Part shown: one piece after another, positions 38,850 to 51,770 of the stretch
Numbering within the stretch: position 1 is the stretch's first letter
Layout: each line of letters begins with the position of its first letter
Assembly: GCF_050948215.1 (NCBI RefSeq)
Contig: NW_027488876.1
Coordinates: forward strand, 1-64,000
Direction: 5' to 3'
DNA from: Halictus rubicundus
Taxonomy: Eukaryota; Arthropoda; Insecta; Hymenoptera; Halictidae
DNA length: 64,000 nucleotides
Notes under the pieces: model-generated
Told to the model about the DNA's origin: nothing
What the model saw: only the letters and a program-made list of their open reading frames with translations
The model's database searches: none
Program-made: the position numbers and the translations under genes

Positions 38850-40049
38850 TTATAGGATAGGATAGAGGATAGGATAGTATAGAGTATAGGATAGGACAGA
38901 GGATAGGATAGGATAGAGGATAGGATGCGATAGAGGATACGAAAGGATAGGATAGAGGGTAGGATAGGATAGAGGATAGGATAGGATAGAGGATAGGATA
39001 GGATAGAGGATAGGATGCGATAGAGGATACGAAAGGATAGGATAGAGGGTAGGATAGGATAGAGGATAGGATAGGATAGAGGATAGGAGAGGATAGAGGA
39101 TAGGATAGGATAGAGGATATGATAGGGGATTGGATAGGATAGAGGAAAGGATAGGATAGAGGATAGGATAGGATAGAGGATAGGATAGGATAGAGGATAT
39201 GATAGGATAGAGGATAGGGTAGGATAGAGGATAGGATAGAATAGGGGATAGGATATAATAGAGGATAGGATAGGATAGAGGGTAGGATAGGATAGAGGAT
39301 AGGATAGGATAGAGGATAGGAGAGGATAGAGGATAGGATATGATAGAGTATAGGATAGGATAGAGGATAGGATAGGATAGAGGATAGGATAGGATAGAGG
39401 ATAGGATAGGATAGAGGATAGGATAGTATAGAGGATAGGATAAGAAAGAGGATATGATAGGATAGACGATAGGATAGGATAGAGGATAGGATATGATAGA
39501 GGATAGGATAGGATAGAGGATAGGATAGGATAGAGGATAGGATAGGATAGGATAGATGATAGGATAGGATAGAGGATAGGATAAGATAGAGGGTACGATA
39601 GGATAGATGATATTATAGGAAAGAGGAAAGGATATGATAGAGGATACGATATTGTAGAGGATAGGATAGGATAGAGGATAGGATAGGATAGAGGATAGGA
39701 TAGGATAGAGGATAGGATAGGATAGAGGATAGGATAGGATAGAGGATAGGATATGATAGAGGATAGGATAGGATAGAAGATAGGATAGGATAGAAGATAG
39801 GATAGGATAGAGGATAGGATAAGATAGAGGATAAGATAGGATAGAGGATAGGATAGGATAGAGGATAGGATATGATAGAGGATAGGATAGGATAGAAGAT
39901 AGGATCGGATAGAGGATAGGATAGAGGATTGGATAGGATAGAGGATAGGATAAGATAGAGGATAGGATAGGATAGAGGATAGGATACGATAGAGGATAGG
40001 ATAGGATAGAGGATAGGATCGGATAGAGGATAGCATAGGATAGAGGATA
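38850..40049 (+). repeat. 1.2-kb ladder, unit 3 (1,200 bp)
   Basis: Markers are at 38850 (start), 39120 (TGATAGGGG) and 39613 (cassette). It includes an additional GAGGGTAGG monomer group after GAATAGGGG compared with units 1 and 2. Confidence 0.8.
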
Positions 40050-41210
40050 GGATAGGATAGGATAGAGGATAGGATAGTATAGAGGATAGGATAGGATAGA
40101 GGATAGGATAGGATAGAGGATAGGATGCGATAGAGGATACGAAAGGATAGGATAGAGGGTAGGATAGGATAGAGGATAGGATAGGATAGAGGATAGGATA
40201 GGATAGAGGATAGGATGCGATAGAGGATACGAAAGGATAGGATAGAGGGTAGGATAGGATAGAGGATAGGATAGGATAGAGGATAGGAGAGGATAGAGGA
40301 TAGGATAGGATAGAGGATATGATAGGGGATTGGATAGGATAGAGGAAAGGATAGGATAGAGGATAGGATAGGATAGAGGATAGGATAGGATAGAGGATAT
40401 GATAGGATAGAGGATAGGGTAGGATAGAGGATAGGATAGAATAGGGGATAGGATATAATAGAGGATAGGATAGGATAGAGGATAGGAGAGGATAGAGGAT
40501 AGGATATGATAGAGTATAGGATAGGATAGAGGATAGGATAGGATAGAGGATAGGATAGGATAGAGGATAGGATAGGATAGAGGATAGGATAGTATAGAGG
40601 ATAGGATAAGAAAGAGGATATGATAGGATAGACGATAGGATAGGATAGAGGATAGGATATGATAGAGGATAGGATAGGATAGAGGATAGGATAGGATAGA
40701 GGATAGGATAGGATAGATGATAGGATAGGATAGAGGATAGGATAAGATAGAGGGTACGATAGGATAGATGATATTATAGGAAAGAGGAAAGGATATGATA
40801 GAGGATACGATATTGTAGAGGATAGGATAGGATAGAGGATAGGATAGGATAGAGGATAGGATAGGATAGAGGATAGGATAGGATAGAGGATAGGATATGA
40901 TAGAGGATAGGATAGGATAGAAGATAGGATAGGATAGAAGATAGGATAGGATAGAGGATAGGATAAGATAGAGGATAAGATAGGATAGAGGATAGGATAG
41001 GATAGAGGATAGGATATGATAGAGGATAGGATAGGATAGAAGATAGGATCGGATAGAGGATAGGATAGAGGATTGGATAGGATAGAGGATAGGATAAGAT
41101 AGAGGATAGGATAGGATAGAGGATAGGATACGATAGAGGATAGGATAGGATAGAGGATAGGATCGGATAGAGGATAGCATAGGATAGAGGATAGCATAGG
41201 ATAGAGGATA
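40050..41210 (+). repeat. 1.2-kb ladder, unit 4 (1,161 bp)
   Basis: Markers are TGATAGGGG at 40320 and the cassette at 40774. At its start, the TTATAGG of the other units reads as ordinary GGATAGG, so a minus-strand stop is missing here; this may be the canonical state or a conversion. Confidence 0.8.
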
Positions 41211-42410
41211 TTATAGGATAGGATAGAGGATAGGATAGTATAGAGTATAGGATAGGACAGAGGATAGGATAGGATAGAGGATAGGATGCGATAGAGGATA
41301 CGAAAGGATAGGATAGAGGGTAGGATAGGATAGAGGATAGGATAGGATAGAGGATAGGATAGGATAGAGGATAGGATGCGATAGAGGATACGAAAGGATA
41401 GGATAGAGGGTAGGATAGGATAGAGGATAGGATAGGATAGAGGATAGGAGAGGATAGAGGATAGGATAGGATAGAGGATATGATAGGGGATTGGATAGGA
41501 TAGAGGAAAGGATAGGATAGAGGATAGGATAGGATAGAGGATAGGATAGGATAGAGGATATGATAGGATAGAGGATAGGGTAGGATAGAGGATAGGATAG
41601 AATAGGGGATAGGATATAATAGAGGATAGGATAGGATAGAGGGTAGGATAGGATAGAGGATAGGATAGGATAGAGGATAGGAGAGGATAGAGGATAGGAT
41701 ATGATAGAGTATAGGATAGGATAGAGGATAGGATAGGATAGAGGATAGGATAGGATAGAGGATAGGATAGGATAGAGGATAGGATAGTATAGAGGATAGG
41801 ATAAGAAAGAGGATATGATAGGATAGACGATAGGATAGGATAGAGGATAGGATATGATAGAGGATAGGATAGGATAGAGGATAGGATAGGATAGAGGATA
41901 GGATAGGATAGGATAGATGATAGGATAGGATAGAGGATAGGATAAGATAGAGGGTACGATAGGATAGATGATATTATAGGAAAGAGGAAAGGATATGATA
42001 GAGGATACGATATTGTAGAGGATAGGATAGGATAGAGGATAGGATAGGATAGAGGATAGGATAGGATAGAGGATAGGATAGGATAGAGGATAGGATAGGA
42101 TAGAGGATAGGATATGATAGAGGATAGGATAGGATAGAAGATAGGATAGGATAGAAGATAGGATAGGATAGAGGATAGGATAAGATAGAGGATAAGATAG
42201 GATAGAGGATAGGATAGGATAGAGGATAGGATATGATAGAGGATAGGATAGGATAGAAGATAGGATCGGATAGAGGATAGGATAGAGGATTGGATAGGAT
42301 AGAGGATAGGATAAGATAGAGGATAGGATAGGATAGAGGATAGGATACGATAGAGGATAGGATAGGATAGAGGATAGGATCGGATAGAGGATAGCATAGG
42401 ATAGAGGATA
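41211..42410 (+). repeat. 1.2-kb ladder, unit 5 (about 1,200 bp)
   Basis: Start marker at 41211, TGATAGGGG at 41481, cassette at 41974, with the same extra GAGGGTAGG group as unit 3. After the cassette the sequence also belongs to the block that recurs at 51.73 and 58.48 kb. Confidence 0.75.
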
Positions 42411-44710
42411 GGATAGGATAGGATAGAGGATAGGATAGTATAGAGGATAGGATAGGATAGAGGATAGGATAGGATAGAGGATAGGATGCGATAGAGGATA
42501 CGAAAGGATAGGATAGAGGGTAGGATAGGATACAGGATAGGATAGGATAGAGGATAGGAGAGGATAGAGGATAGGATATGATAGAGGATAGGATAGGATA
42601 GAGGATAGGATAGGATAGAGGATAGGATAGTATAGAGGATAGGATAAGATAGTGGATATGATAGGATAGATGATAGGATACGATAGAGGATAGGATAGGA
42701 TCGAGGATAGGATAGGACAGAGGATACGATAGGATAGGATAGAGAATAGGATAGGATAGTGGATAGGATAGGATAGAGGATAGGATAGGATAGAGGATAG
42801 AATAGGATAGAGTATAGGATATGATAGAGGATAGGATAGGATAGAGGATAGGATACGATAGAGGATAGGGTAGGATAGAGGATAGGATAGAATAGGGGAT
42901 AGGATATAATAGAGGATAGGATAGGATAGAGGATAGGATACGATAGAGGATACGATAGGATAGGATAGAGGGTAGGATAGGATAGAGGATAGGATAGGAT
43001 AGAGGATAGGATAGGATAGAGGATAGCATAGGATAGAGGATAGGATAGGATAGGATATAGGATAGGATAGTATAGAGGATAGGATAGGATAGAGGATAGG
43101 ATAGGATAGAGGATAGGATGCGATAGAGGATACGAAATTATAGGATAGAGGGTAGGATAGGATAGAGGATAGGATAGGATAGAGGATACGATAGGATAGG
43201 ATAGAGAATAGGATAGGATAGAGGATAGGATAGGATAGAGGATTGGATAGGATAGAGGATAGAATAGGATAGAGGATAGGATATGATAGAGGATAGGATA
43301 GGATAGAGGGTAGGATAGGATAGAGGATAGGATAGGATAGACGATAGGATAGGATAGAGGATAGCATAGGATAGAGGATAGGATAGGATAGGATAGAGGA
43401 TAGGATAGTATAGAGGATAGGATAGGATAGAGGATAGGATAGGATAGAGGATAGGATGCGATAGAGGATACGAAAGGATAGGATAGAGGGTAGGATAGGA
43501 TAGAGGATAGGATAGGATAGAGGATAGGAGAGGATAGAGGATAGGATACGATAGAGGATACGAAAGGATAGGATAGAGGGTAGGATAGGATAGAGGATAG
43601 GATAGGATAGAGGATAGGAGAGGATAGAGGATAGGATACGATAGAGGATAGGATGGGATAGAGGATAGGATAGTATAGAGGATAGGATAAGATAGAGGAT
43701 ATGATAGGATAGACGATAGGATAGGATAGAGGATAGGATATGATAGAGGATAGGATAGGATAGAGAATAGGATAGGATAGAGGATAGGATAGGATAGATG
43801 ATAGGATAGGATAGAGGATAGGATAAGATAGAGGATACGATAGGATAGATGATATTATAGGAAAGAGGAAAGGATATGATAGAGGATACGATATTGTAGA
43901 GGATAGGATAGGATAGAGGATAGGATAGGATAGAGGATAGGATAGGATAGAGGATAGGATATGATAGATTATAGGATAGGATAGAAGATAGGATATGATA
44001 GATGATAGGATACGATAGAGGATAGGATAAGATAGAGGATAAGATAGGATAGAGGATAGGATAGGATAGAGGATAGAATAGGATAGAGGATAGGATATGA
44101 TAGAGGATAGGATAAGATAGAAGATAGGATCGGATAGAGGATAGGATAGGACAGAGGATACGATAGGATAGGATAGAGAATAGGATAGGATAGAGGATAG
44201 GATAGGATAGAGGATAGGATAGGATAGAGGATAGAATAGGATAGAGGATAGGATATGATAGATGATAGGATAGGATAGAGGATAGGATAGGATAGAGGAT
44301 AGGGTAGGATAGAGGATAGGATAGAATAGGGGATAGGATATAATAGAGGATAGGATAGGATAGAGGATAGGATACGATAGAGGATACGATAGGATAGGAT
44401 AGAGGGTAGGATAGGATAGAGGATAGGATAGGATAGAGGATAGGATAGGATAGAGGATAGCATAGGATAGAGGATAGGATAGGATAGGATAGAGGATAGG
44501 ATAGTATAGAGGATAGGATAGGATAGAGGATAGGATAGGATAGAGGATAGGATGCGATAGAGGATACGAAAGGATAGGATAGAGGGTAGGATAGGATAGA
44601 GGATATTATAGGATAGAGGATAGGAGAGGATAGAGGACAGGATATGATAGAGGATAGGATAGGATAGAGGATAGGATAGGATAGAGGATAGGAGAGGATA
44701 GAGGATAGGA
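41840..44710 (+). repeat. Block Z, copy 1
   Basis: It aligns with 51.73-54.59 kb and 58.48-61.34 kb. Markers are the cassette at 41974/51867/58623, ACGAAATTATAGG at 43133/53009/59765, the cassette at 43855/53731/60487 and TTATAGGATAGAGG at 44606/54482/61238. The offset to copy 2 is 9,893, then 9,876 after loss of one monomer. All three carry the otherwise rare GATCGAGG variant (TaqI site) near 42,710, 52,577 and 59,333. Confidence 0.8.
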
Positions 44711-45283
44711 TACGATAGAGGATAGGATAGGATAGAGGATAGGATCGGATAGAGGATAGCATAGGATAGAGGATAGGATAGGATAGGATAGAGGATAGGA
44801 TAGTATAGAGGATAGGATAGGATAGAGGATAGGATAGGATAGAGGATAGGATGCGATAGAGGATACGAAAGGATAGGATAGAGGGTAGGATAGGATAGAG
44901 GATAGGATAGGATAGAGGATAGGAGAGGATAGAGGATAGGATATGATAGAGGATAGGATAGGATAGAGGATAGGATAGGATAGAGGATAGGATAGTATAG
45001 AGGATAGGATAAGATAGTGGATATGATAGGATAGATGATAGGATACGATAGAGGATAGGATAGGATCGAGGATAGGATAGGACAGAGGATACGATAGGAT
45101 AGGATAGAGAATAGGATAGGATAGTGGATAGGATAGGATAGAGGATAGGATAGGATAGAGGATAGAATAGGATAGAGTATAGGATATGATAGAGGATAGG
45201 ATAGGATAGAGGATAGGATAGGATAGAGGATAGGATAGGATAGAGGATAGGATCGGATAGAGGATAGCATAGGATAGAGGATA

Positions 45284-46444
45284 TTATAGGATAGGATAGA
45301 GGATAGGATAGTATAGAGTATAGGATAGGACAGAGGATAGGATAGGATAGAGGATAGGATGCGATAGAGGATACGAAAGGATAGGATAGAGGGTAGGATA
45401 GGATAGAGGATAGGATAGGATAGAGGATAGGATAGGATAGAGGATAGGATGCGATAGAGGATACGAAAGGATAGGATAGAGGGTAGGATAGGATAGAGGA
45501 TAGGATAGGATAGAGGATAGGAGAGGATAGAGGATAGGATAGGATAGAGGATATGATAGGGGATTGGATAGGATAGAGGAAAGGATAGGATAGAGGATAG
45601 GATAGGATAGAGGATAGGATAGGATAGAGGATATGATAGGATAGAGGATAGGGTAGGATAGAGGATAGGATAGAATAGGGGATAGGATATAATAGAGGAT
45701 AGGATAGGATAGAGGATAGGAGAGGATAGAGGATAGGATATGATAGAGTATAGGATAGGATAGAGGATAGGATAGGATAGAGGATAGGATAGGATAGAGG
45801 ATAGGATAGGATAGAGGATAGGATAGTATAGAGGATAGGATAAGAAAGAGGATATGATAGGATAGACGATAGGATAGGATAGAGGATAGGATATGATAGA
45901 GGATAGGATAGGATAGAGGATAGGATAGGATAGAGGATAGGATAGGATAGATGATAGGATAGGATAGAGGATAGGATAAGATAGAGGGTACGATAGGATA
46001 GATGATATTATAGGAAAGAGGAAAGGATATGATAGAGGATACGATATTGTAGAGGATAGGATAGGATAGAGGATAGGATAGGATAGAGGATAGGATAGGA
46101 TAGAGGATAGGATAGGATAGAGGATAGGATATGATAGAGGATAGGATAGGATAGAAGATAGGATAGGATAGAAGATAGGATAGGATAGAGGATAGGATAA
46201 GATAGAGGATAAGATAGGATAGAGGATAGGATAGGATAGAGGATAGGATATGATAGAGGATAGGATAGGATAGAAGATAGGATCGGATAGAGGATAGGAT
46301 AGAGGATTGGATAGGATAGAGGATAGGATAAGATAGAGGATAGGATAGGATAGAGGATAGGATACGATAGAGGATAGGATAGGATAGAGGATAGGATCGG
46401 ATAGAGGATAGCATAGGATAGAGGATAGCATAGGATAGAGGATA
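45284..46444 (+). repeat. Displaced 1.2-kb ladder unit (copy of 36,455)
   Basis: It is 1,161 bp long like unit 1 of the ladder. The start marker 36455/45284, TGATAGGGG 36725/45554 and cassette 37179/46008 all have offset 8,829. It follows a separate stretch at 44.76-45.28 kb that partly repeats block Z (GATCGAGG near 45,066). Confidence 0.8.
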
Positions 46445-47610
46445 TTATAGGATAGGATAGAGGATAGGATAGTATAGAGTATAGGATAGGACAGAGGATA
46501 GGATAGGATAGAGGATAGGATGCGATAGAGGATACGAAAGGATAGGATAGAGGGTAGGATAGGATAGAGGATAGGATAGGATAGAGGATAGGATAGGATA
46601 GAGGATAGGATGCGATAGAGGATACGAAAGGATAGGATAGAGGGTAGGATAGGATAGAGGATAGGATAGGATAGAGGATAGGAGAGGATAGAGGATAGGA
46701 TAGGATAGAGGATATGATAGGGGATTGGATAGGATAGAGGAAAGGATAGGATAGAGGATAGGATAGGATAGAGGATAGGATAGGATAGAGGATATGATAG
46801 GATAGAGGATAGGGTAGGATAGAGGATAGGATAGAATAGGGGATAGGATATAATAGAGGATAGGATAGGATAGAGGGTAGGATAGGATAGAGGATAGGAT
46901 AGGATAGAGGATAGGAGAGGATAGAGGATAGGATATGATAGAGTATAGGATAGGATAGAGGATAGGATAGGATAGAGGATAGGATAGGATAGAGGATAGG
47001 ATAGGATAGAGGATAGGATAGTATAGAGGATAGGATAAGAAAGAGGATATGATAGGATAGACGATAGGATAGGATAGAGGATAGGATATGATAGAGGATA
47101 GGATAGGATAGAGGATAGGATAGGATAGAGGATAGGATAGGATAGATGATAGGATAGGATAGAGGATAGGATAAGATAGAGGGTACGATAGGATAGATGA
47201 TATTATAGGAAAGAGGAAAGGATATGATAGAGGATACGATATTGTAGAGGATAGGATAGGATAGAGGATAGGATAGGATAGAGGATAGGATAGGATAGAG
47301 GATAGGATAGGATAGAGGATAGGATATGATAGAGGATAGGATAGGATAGAAGATAGGATAGGATAGAAGATAGGATAGGATAGAGGATAGGATAAGATAG
47401 AGGATAAGATAGGATAGAGGATAGGATAGGATAGAGGATAGGATATGATAGAGGATAGGATAGGATAGAAGATAGGATCGGATAGAGGATAGGATAGAGG
47501 ATTGGATAGGATAGAGGATAGGATAAGATAGAGGATAGGATAGGATAGAGGATAGGATACGATAGAGGATAGGATAGGATAGAGGATAGGATCGGATAGA
47601 GGATAGCATA
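46445..47610 (+). repeat. Second displaced 1.2-kb ladder unit
   Basis: It follows the unit at 45284 in tandem; TGATAGGGG 45554/46715 and the start markers are 1,161 apart. The cassette is at 47213. The order of neighbours and the doubled GATAGCATAGGATAGAG at its start match the 37.6-kb unit, so two units appear to have been copied together. Confidence 0.75.
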
Positions 47611-47839
47611 GGATAGAGGATAGGATAGGATAGGATAGAGGATAGGATAGTATAGAGGATAGGATAGGATAGAGGATAGGATAGGATAGAGGATAGGATG
47701 CGATAGAGGATACGAAAGGATAGGATAGAGGGTAGGATAGGATAGAGGATAGGATAGGATAGAGGATAGGAGAGGATAGAGGATAGGATATGATAGAGGA
47801 TAGGATAGGATAGAGGATAGGATAGGATAGAGGATAGGA

Positions 47840-50190
47840 TAGTATAGAGGATAGGATAAGATAGAGGATAGGATAGGATAGAGGATAGGATGCGATAGAG
47901 GATACGAAAGGATAGGATAGAGGGTAGGATAGGATAGAGGATAGGATAGGATAGAGGATAGGAGAGGATAGAGGATAGGATACGATAGAGGATACGAAAG
48001 GATAGGATAGAGGGTAGGATAGGATAGAGGATAGGATAGGATAGAGGATAGGAGAGGATAGAGGATAGGATACGATAGAGGATAGGATGGGATAGAGGAT
48101 AGGATAGTATAGAGGATAGGATAAGATAGAGGATATGATAGGATAGACGATAGGATAGGATAGAGGATAGGATATGATAGAGGATAGGATAGGATAGAGA
48201 ATAGGATAGGATAGAGGATAGGATAGGATAGATGATAGGATAGGATAGAGGATAGGATAAGATAGAGGATACGATAGGATAGATGATATTATAGGAAAGA
48301 GGAAAGGATATGATAGAGGATACGATATTGTAGAGGATAGGATAGGATAGAGGATAGGATAGGATAGAGGATAGGATATGATAGATTATAGGATAGGATA
48401 GAAGATAGGATATGATAGATGATAGGATACGATAGAGGATAGGATAAGATAGAGGATAAGATAGGATAGAGGATAGGATAGGATAGAGGATAGAATAGGA
48501 TAGAGGATAGGATATGATAGAGGATAGGATAGGATAGAAGATAGGATCGGATAGAGGATAGGATAGGACAGAGGATACGATAGGATAGGATAGAGAATAG
48601 GATAGGATAGAGGATAGGATAGGATAGAGGATAGGATAGGATAGAGGATAGAATAGGATAGAGGATAGGATATGATAGATGATAGGATAGGATAGAGGAT
48701 AGGATAGGATAGAGGATAGGGTAGGATAGAGGATAGGATAGAATAGGGGATAGGATATAATAGAGGATAGGATAGGATAGAGGATAGGATACGATAGAGG
48801 ATACGATAGGATAGGATAGAGGGTAGGATAGGATAGAGGATAGGATAGGATAGAGGATAGGATAGGATAGAGGATAGCATAGGATAGAGGATAGGATAGG
48901 ATAGGATAGAGGATAGGATAGTATAGAGGATAGGATAGGATAGAGGATAGGATAGGATAGAGGATAGGATGCGATAGAGGATACGAAAGGATAGGATAGA
49001 GGGTAGGATAGGATAGAGGATATTATAGGATAGAGGATAGGAGAGGATAGAGGACAGGATATGATAGAGGATAGGATAGGATAGAGGATAGGATAGGATA
49101 GAGGATAGGAGAGGATAGAGGATAGGATAGGATAGAGGATAGGATCGGATAGAGGATATGATAGGGGATTGGATAGGATAGAGGAAAGGATAGGATAGAG
49201 GATAGGATAGGATAGAGGATAGGATAGGATAGAGGATAGGAGAGGATAGAGGATAGGATATGATAGAGGATAGGATACGATAGAGGATACGATAGGATAG
49301 GATAGAGGATAGGATATGATAGTGGATCGGATAGGATAGAGGATAGGATAGGGGATTGGATAGGATAGAGGATAGGATAGAGGATAGGGTACAAATAGAG
49401 GATACGATAGGATGGGATAGAGGATAGGATAGGATAGAGGATAGGATAGGATAGAGGATAGGATAAGATAGAGGATAGGATAGGATAGAGGATGGATAGG
49501 GGATTGGATAGGATAGAGGATAGGATAGGACAGAGAATAGTATACGATAGAGGATACGATAGGATAGGATAGAGGATCGGATAGGATAGAGGATAGGATA
49601 GTATAGAGGATAGGATAGGATAGAGGATAGGATAGGATAGAGGATAGGATAAGATGGAGGATAAGATAGGATAAAGGATAGGATAGGATAGAGGATAGGA
49701 TATGATAGAGGATAGGATAGGATAGAGGATATGATAGGATAGAGCATAGGATAGGATAGAGGATAGGATAGGATAGGGGATAGGATACGATAGAGGATAT
49801 AATAGGATAGAGGATAGGAAAGGACAGAGGATACGATACGATAGGATAGAGAATAGGATAGGATAGAGGATAGGATAGGATAGAGGATAGGATACGATAG
49901 AGGATAGGATAGGGGATTGGATAGGATAGAGGATAGGATAGGATAGAGGATAAGATAGGGTAGAGGATAGGATAGGATAGAGGATAGGATAGCATAGAGG
50001 ATAGGATAGGGGATTGGATAGGATAGAGGATAGGATAGGATAGAGGATAGGATAGGATAGAGGATAGGATAGTGGATAGGATATAATAGTGGATCGGATA
50101 GGATAGAGGATAGGATAGGGGATTGGATAGGATAGAGGATAGGATAGAGGATAGGATACGATAGAGGATACGATAGGATAGGATAGAGGA
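47840..50190 (+). repeat. Block X, copy 1 (most variant-rich block)
   Basis: It aligns with 53.28-55.65 kb (offset 5,442, then 5,459 after a one-monomer change) and with 60.04-62.42 kb. It carries the most unusual monomers in the window: GGGTACAAATAG at 49391/54850/61606, GTGGATCGG, GATGGATAGGGG, AGATGGAGG and GATACGATACG. There is still no segment that cannot be read as diverged monomers. Confidence 0.8.
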
Positions 50191-51770
50191 TAGGATAGGA
50201 TAGAGGATAGGATAGGATAGAGGATAGGATAAGATAGAGGATAGGATAGGATAGAGGATAGGATAGGATAGAGGATAGGATAGGATAGAGGATAGGATAT
50301 GATAGAGGATAGGATAGGATAGAGGATAGGATAGGATAGAGGATAGGATAGGATAGAGGATAGGATATGATAGAGGATAGGATAGGATAGAGGATAGGAT
50401 AGGATAGAGGATAGGATAGGATAGAGGATAGGATAGGACAGAGGATAGGATAGTATAGAGGATAGGATAGGATAGAGGATAGGATAGGATAGAGGATAGG
50501 ATGCGATAGAGGATACGAAAGGATAGGATAGAGGGTAGGATAGGATAGAGGATAGGATAGGATAGAGGATAGGATAGAATAGGGGATAGGATATAATAGA
50601 GGATAGGATAGGATAGAGGGTAGGATAGGATAGAGGATAGGATAGGATAGAGGATAGGAGAGGATAGAGGATAGGATATGATAGAGTATAGGATAGGATA
50701 GAGGATAGGATAGGATAGAGGATAGGATAGGATAGAGGATAGGATAGGATAGAGGATAGGATAGTATAGAGGATAGGATAAGAAAGAGGATATGATAGGA
50801 TAGACGATAGGATAGGATAGAGGATAGGATATGATAGAGGATAGGATAGGATAGAGGATAGGATAGGATAGAGGATAGGATAGGATAGATGATAGGATAG
50901 GATAGAGGATAGGATAGGATAGAGGATAGGATATGATAGATTATAGGATAGGATAGAAGATAGGATATGATAGATGATAGGATACGATAGAGGATAGGAT
51001 AAGATAGAGGATAAGATAGGATAGAGGATAGGATAGGATAGAGGATAGAATAGGATAGAGGATAGGATATGATAGAGGATAGGATAGGATAGAAGATAGG
51101 ATCGGATAGAGGATAGGATAGGACAGAGGATACGATAGGATAGGATAGAGAATAGGATAGGATAGAGGATAGGATAGGATAGAGGATAGGATAGGATAGA
51201 GGATAGAATAGGATAGAGGATAGGATATGATAGATGATAGGATAGGATAGAGGATAGGATAGGATAGAGGATATTGTAGGATAGAGGATAGGATAGAATA
51301 GGGGATAGGATATAATAGAGGATAGGATAGGATAGAGGATAGGATACGATAGAGGATACGATAGGATAGGATAGAGGGTAGGATAGGATAGAGGATAGGA
51401 TAGGATAGAGGATAGGATAGGATAGAGGATAGCATAGGATAGAGGATAGGATAGGATAGGATAGAGGATAGGATAGTATAGAGGATAGGATAGGATAGAG
51501 GATAGGATAGGATAGAGGATAGGATGCGATAGAGGATACGAAAGGATAGGATAGAGGGTAGGATAGGATAGAGGATAGGATAGGATAGAGGATAGGAGAG
51601 GATAGAGGATAGGATAGGATAGAGGATAGGATATGATAGAGGATAGGATAGGATAGAAGATAGGATAGGATAGATGATAGGATAGGATAGAGGATAGGAT
51701 AAGATAGAGGATAAGATAGGATAGATGATAGGATAGGATAGAGGATAGGATATGATAGAGGATAGGATAG
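50190..51770 (+). repeat. Block Y, copy 2 (partial)
   Basis: It aligns with 55.65-57.23 kb at offset 5,459 (GAATAGGGG 50577/56036, GATTATAGG 50941/56400). The spacing of these two markers is 364 bp here, at 56036-56400, at 34354-34718, at 26867-27231 and at 16750-17114. The match stops near 51,770. Confidence 0.75.

Noticed and set aside
49380..49410. GGGTACAAATAGAGG as a possible foreign insertion (also 54850, 61606)
   Set aside because: It is about one monomer long and aligns with GGGTGCGATAGAGG at 62.5 kb, so it is a diverged monomer.
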